Part shown: piece by piece, positions 62,982 through 64,000 of the stretch
Layout of the letters: each line of letters starts with the position of its first letter
Numbering within the stretch: position 1 is the stretch's first letter
Assembly: GCA_002731275.1 (NCBI GenBank)
Contig: PCBK01000150.1
Span: forward strand, 1 to 64,000
Length of the DNA: 64,000 bases
Reading direction: 5' to 3'
Source of the DNA: Deltaproteobacteria bacterium
Lineage (GTDB): Bacteria; Myxococcota_C; UBA6777
Notes under the pieces: model-generated
Databases searched by the model: none
Told to the model about the DNA's origin: nothing
The model's input: the letters and a program-made list of their open reading frames with translations, nothing else
Program-made: the position numbers and the translations under genes

Positions 62982-63377
62982 ACAAATTCCCTTCCTTTCT
63001 GGAAAAAAAAACGCGACCAAATGTTAACACATCCATCATAACAACATGAAGCAAGGAAACAAACGATCATGTACATGAAAAAATTGTACACTACCGTTCA
63101 CACACCAGAATAAATGGTATTGGGTGAGTCATCATGGATGGTCCAATGAGAAAGAGCACCACGAAATAACTCTTTGTTATGGGCACGTTGACCAACCCAA
63201 AGGGTTATGGTATCCTCCCTCCTATTCAAGGAAAGATACCATCCGTCTCCTTGGTGTCTTGAGCCGAGTTTTGGCCCACAAGGCATACAAAAGAGACAAA
63301 ATGACATTACAGTCAAGCCAAAGCAGCCGAGTCATGGAAGAAGCGCCTGTGAAAAGCAACCTTGAGGAAACAATCCT
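62982..63377. other. Divergent promoter region upstream of the BTAD regulator
   Basis: A 396-bp spacer. An inverted pair TGTACA (63070-63075) and TGTACA (63085-63090), spaced nine bases, is the only strong symmetry. Weak frames on both strands have no ribosome site and no family. One or two promoters must lie here, for the diesterase and the regulator. Confidence 0.5.
63070..63090. promoter_or_regulatory. Candidate operator (TGTACA inverted pair)
   Basis: Two copies of TGTACA, each itself palindromic, spaced by an A-rich nine-base segment, about 89 bp upstream of the diesterase start. The symmetry fits a dimeric regulator. No protein can be assigned. Confidence 0.3.
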
Positions 63378-64000
63378 TTGTTACAGATTCAACTGTTTGG
63401 TGGACTACACATCGTAGAAAATGGTATCGGGATCTCTCCGATAAAGTCTTTTCAACTGCAAAAGATCCTCGCATACCTCACCCTCCAGCGACAACAGGTG
63501 ATGGTGCGTCGCCATGTCGCCTCCCAATTATGGCCAGACTACGACGAACAGCGTGCAACAGGAAACCTCCGTAACATCCTATATAGACTCAAGAAAAGCC
63601 TCTCTTCACTCACAGACATTCTACAGATCGACAAATTCCACATCCAATGGGATCCCAACTTCCCTGTAGAGATCGACACAGAACAATTCCAACATCTACT
63701 CCAACAAGCAGCAGCCCCAACCCAACAAGCCGAAGAAAAAGTCGCTCTACTCGAACAAGCGCTGCAGCTGTACAAAGGGCCACTCTTGCCCTGGTGCTAC
63801 GATGATTGGCTGCTCGCCTACAGAGAACAGTACGCAGAGCAGTACGTCAACGCGTTACGACTCCTCGTCAAGACGACAACACAACTCAAAGACTACAGAA
63901 AAGCCATCCACTACGGCAACAGACTCTTGCAAGAAGATCCCTACAACGAGGCGTTGCTCCTTCAGTTGATGCGCAACTACATGAAGTCAGGTGATCGAGT
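63378..64000 (+). CDS. AfsR/SARP-type regulator with winged-helix and BTAD domain (partial)
   Basis: A partial protein of at least 207 residues that runs off the window. I take the start at TTG 63378, since GAGGAAA lies six bases upstream and the frame closes at a stop at 63363. It opens with LLQIQLFGGLHI and SFQLQKILAYLTLQRQQVMVRRHVASQLWPD, followed by GNLRNILYRLKKSL: the winged-helix DNA-binding domain of the SARP family. From about residue 110 it has the bacterial transcriptional activator domain (VALLEQALQLYKGPLLPWCYDDWLLAYREQYAEQYVNALRLL, ALLLQLMRNYMKSGDR). The C-terminus (often ATPase plus TPR) is outside the window. It has no shared operon with the diesterase, which diverges from it. 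Confidence 0.85.
   Translation, partial: MLQIQLFGGLHIVENGIGISPIKSFQLQKILAYLTLQRQQVMVRRHVASQLWPDYDEQRATGNLRNILYRLKKSLSSLTDILQIDKFHIQWDPNFPVEIDTEQFQHLLQQAAAPTQQAEEKVALLEQALQLYKGPLLPWCYDDWLLAYREQYAEQYVNALRLLVKTTTQLKDYRKAIHYGNRLLQEDPYNEALLLQLMRNYMKSGDR

Noticed and set aside
63124-63417. A 97-residue plus-strand frame before the BTAD regulator
   Set aside because: It overlaps the ribosome site and start of the regulator in another frame, and has no ribosome site of its own.

Overview
The window looks like chromosomal DNA of a Gram-negative bacterium of the Myxococcota (former Deltaproteobacteria) or a close relative. This is an inference from gene content, not from a marker gene. The clues are Hanks-type kinases with zinc ribbons and propellers, a lipoprotein built of CDGKDNxCDG repeats, very large secreted HEAT, Sel1 and TPR proteins, leucine-rich-repeat proteins, an FHA-GGDEF protein, paired small glycosyltransferases and a BTAD regulator. 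Base composition is roughly half GC and looks even. No tRNA, rRNA, CRISPR array, transposase or phage gene was found. Several genes start at GTG or TTG behind clear ribosome sites.

Layout. 0-11 kb: a small orphan ORF, a Sui1/YciH-like factor, two divergent paralogous leucine-rich-repeat genes, an assimilatory APS reductase with an N-terminal CxxC domain, three tandem paralogous membrane proteins and a 1032-residue secreted HEAT protein. 11-17 kb: a GspC-like PDZ protein, a TetR regulator with a fatty-acid-hydroxylase-type enzyme and twin operators, an HtrA protease, and an esterase lipoprotein. 17-27.5 kb: a urate/ureide catabolic block. It holds malate synthase, membrane cytochrome-type urate oxidase, allantoinase, allantoicase, OHCU decarboxylase, HIU hydrolase and, further on, a membrane-anchored malate:quinone oxidoreductase. 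Together they can take urate to glyoxylate, malate and oxaloacetate, except that no ureidoglycolate lyase is visible. 27.5-31.5 kb: methionine aminopeptidase and a large transmembrane pseudokinase. 31.5-40.3 kb: a surface-glycan block (four glycosyltransferase-type proteins, a flippase-like membrane protein, a methyltransferase and a polysaccharide-lyase-like protein). 40.3-49.4 kb: a PARG-like protein with a decayed catalytic loop, a nuclease fused to a Cys-rich tail, the repeat lipoprotein, a double cyclic-nucleotide-binding protein, a dienoyl-CoA-reductase-type flavoprotein and an FHA-diguanylate cyclase. 49.4-64 kb: an intact kinase-propeller receptor, an RGG/Asn-rich disordered protein, a Cys-rich Sel1 protein, a 1564-residue TPR/OmpA-like protein, Aat, a glycerophosphodiesterase and a BTAD regulator cut by the window end.

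The strongest unexplained signals are: modular hairpin arrays that sit only between convergent genes (781-990 and 24701-25025, plus a MITE-like palindrome at 15404-15577); the tandem triplet at 5686-7755; the PARG-like protein downstream of a nuclease; the pseudokinase at 28618; and the RGG plus NPVSTF-repeat protein at 52163.
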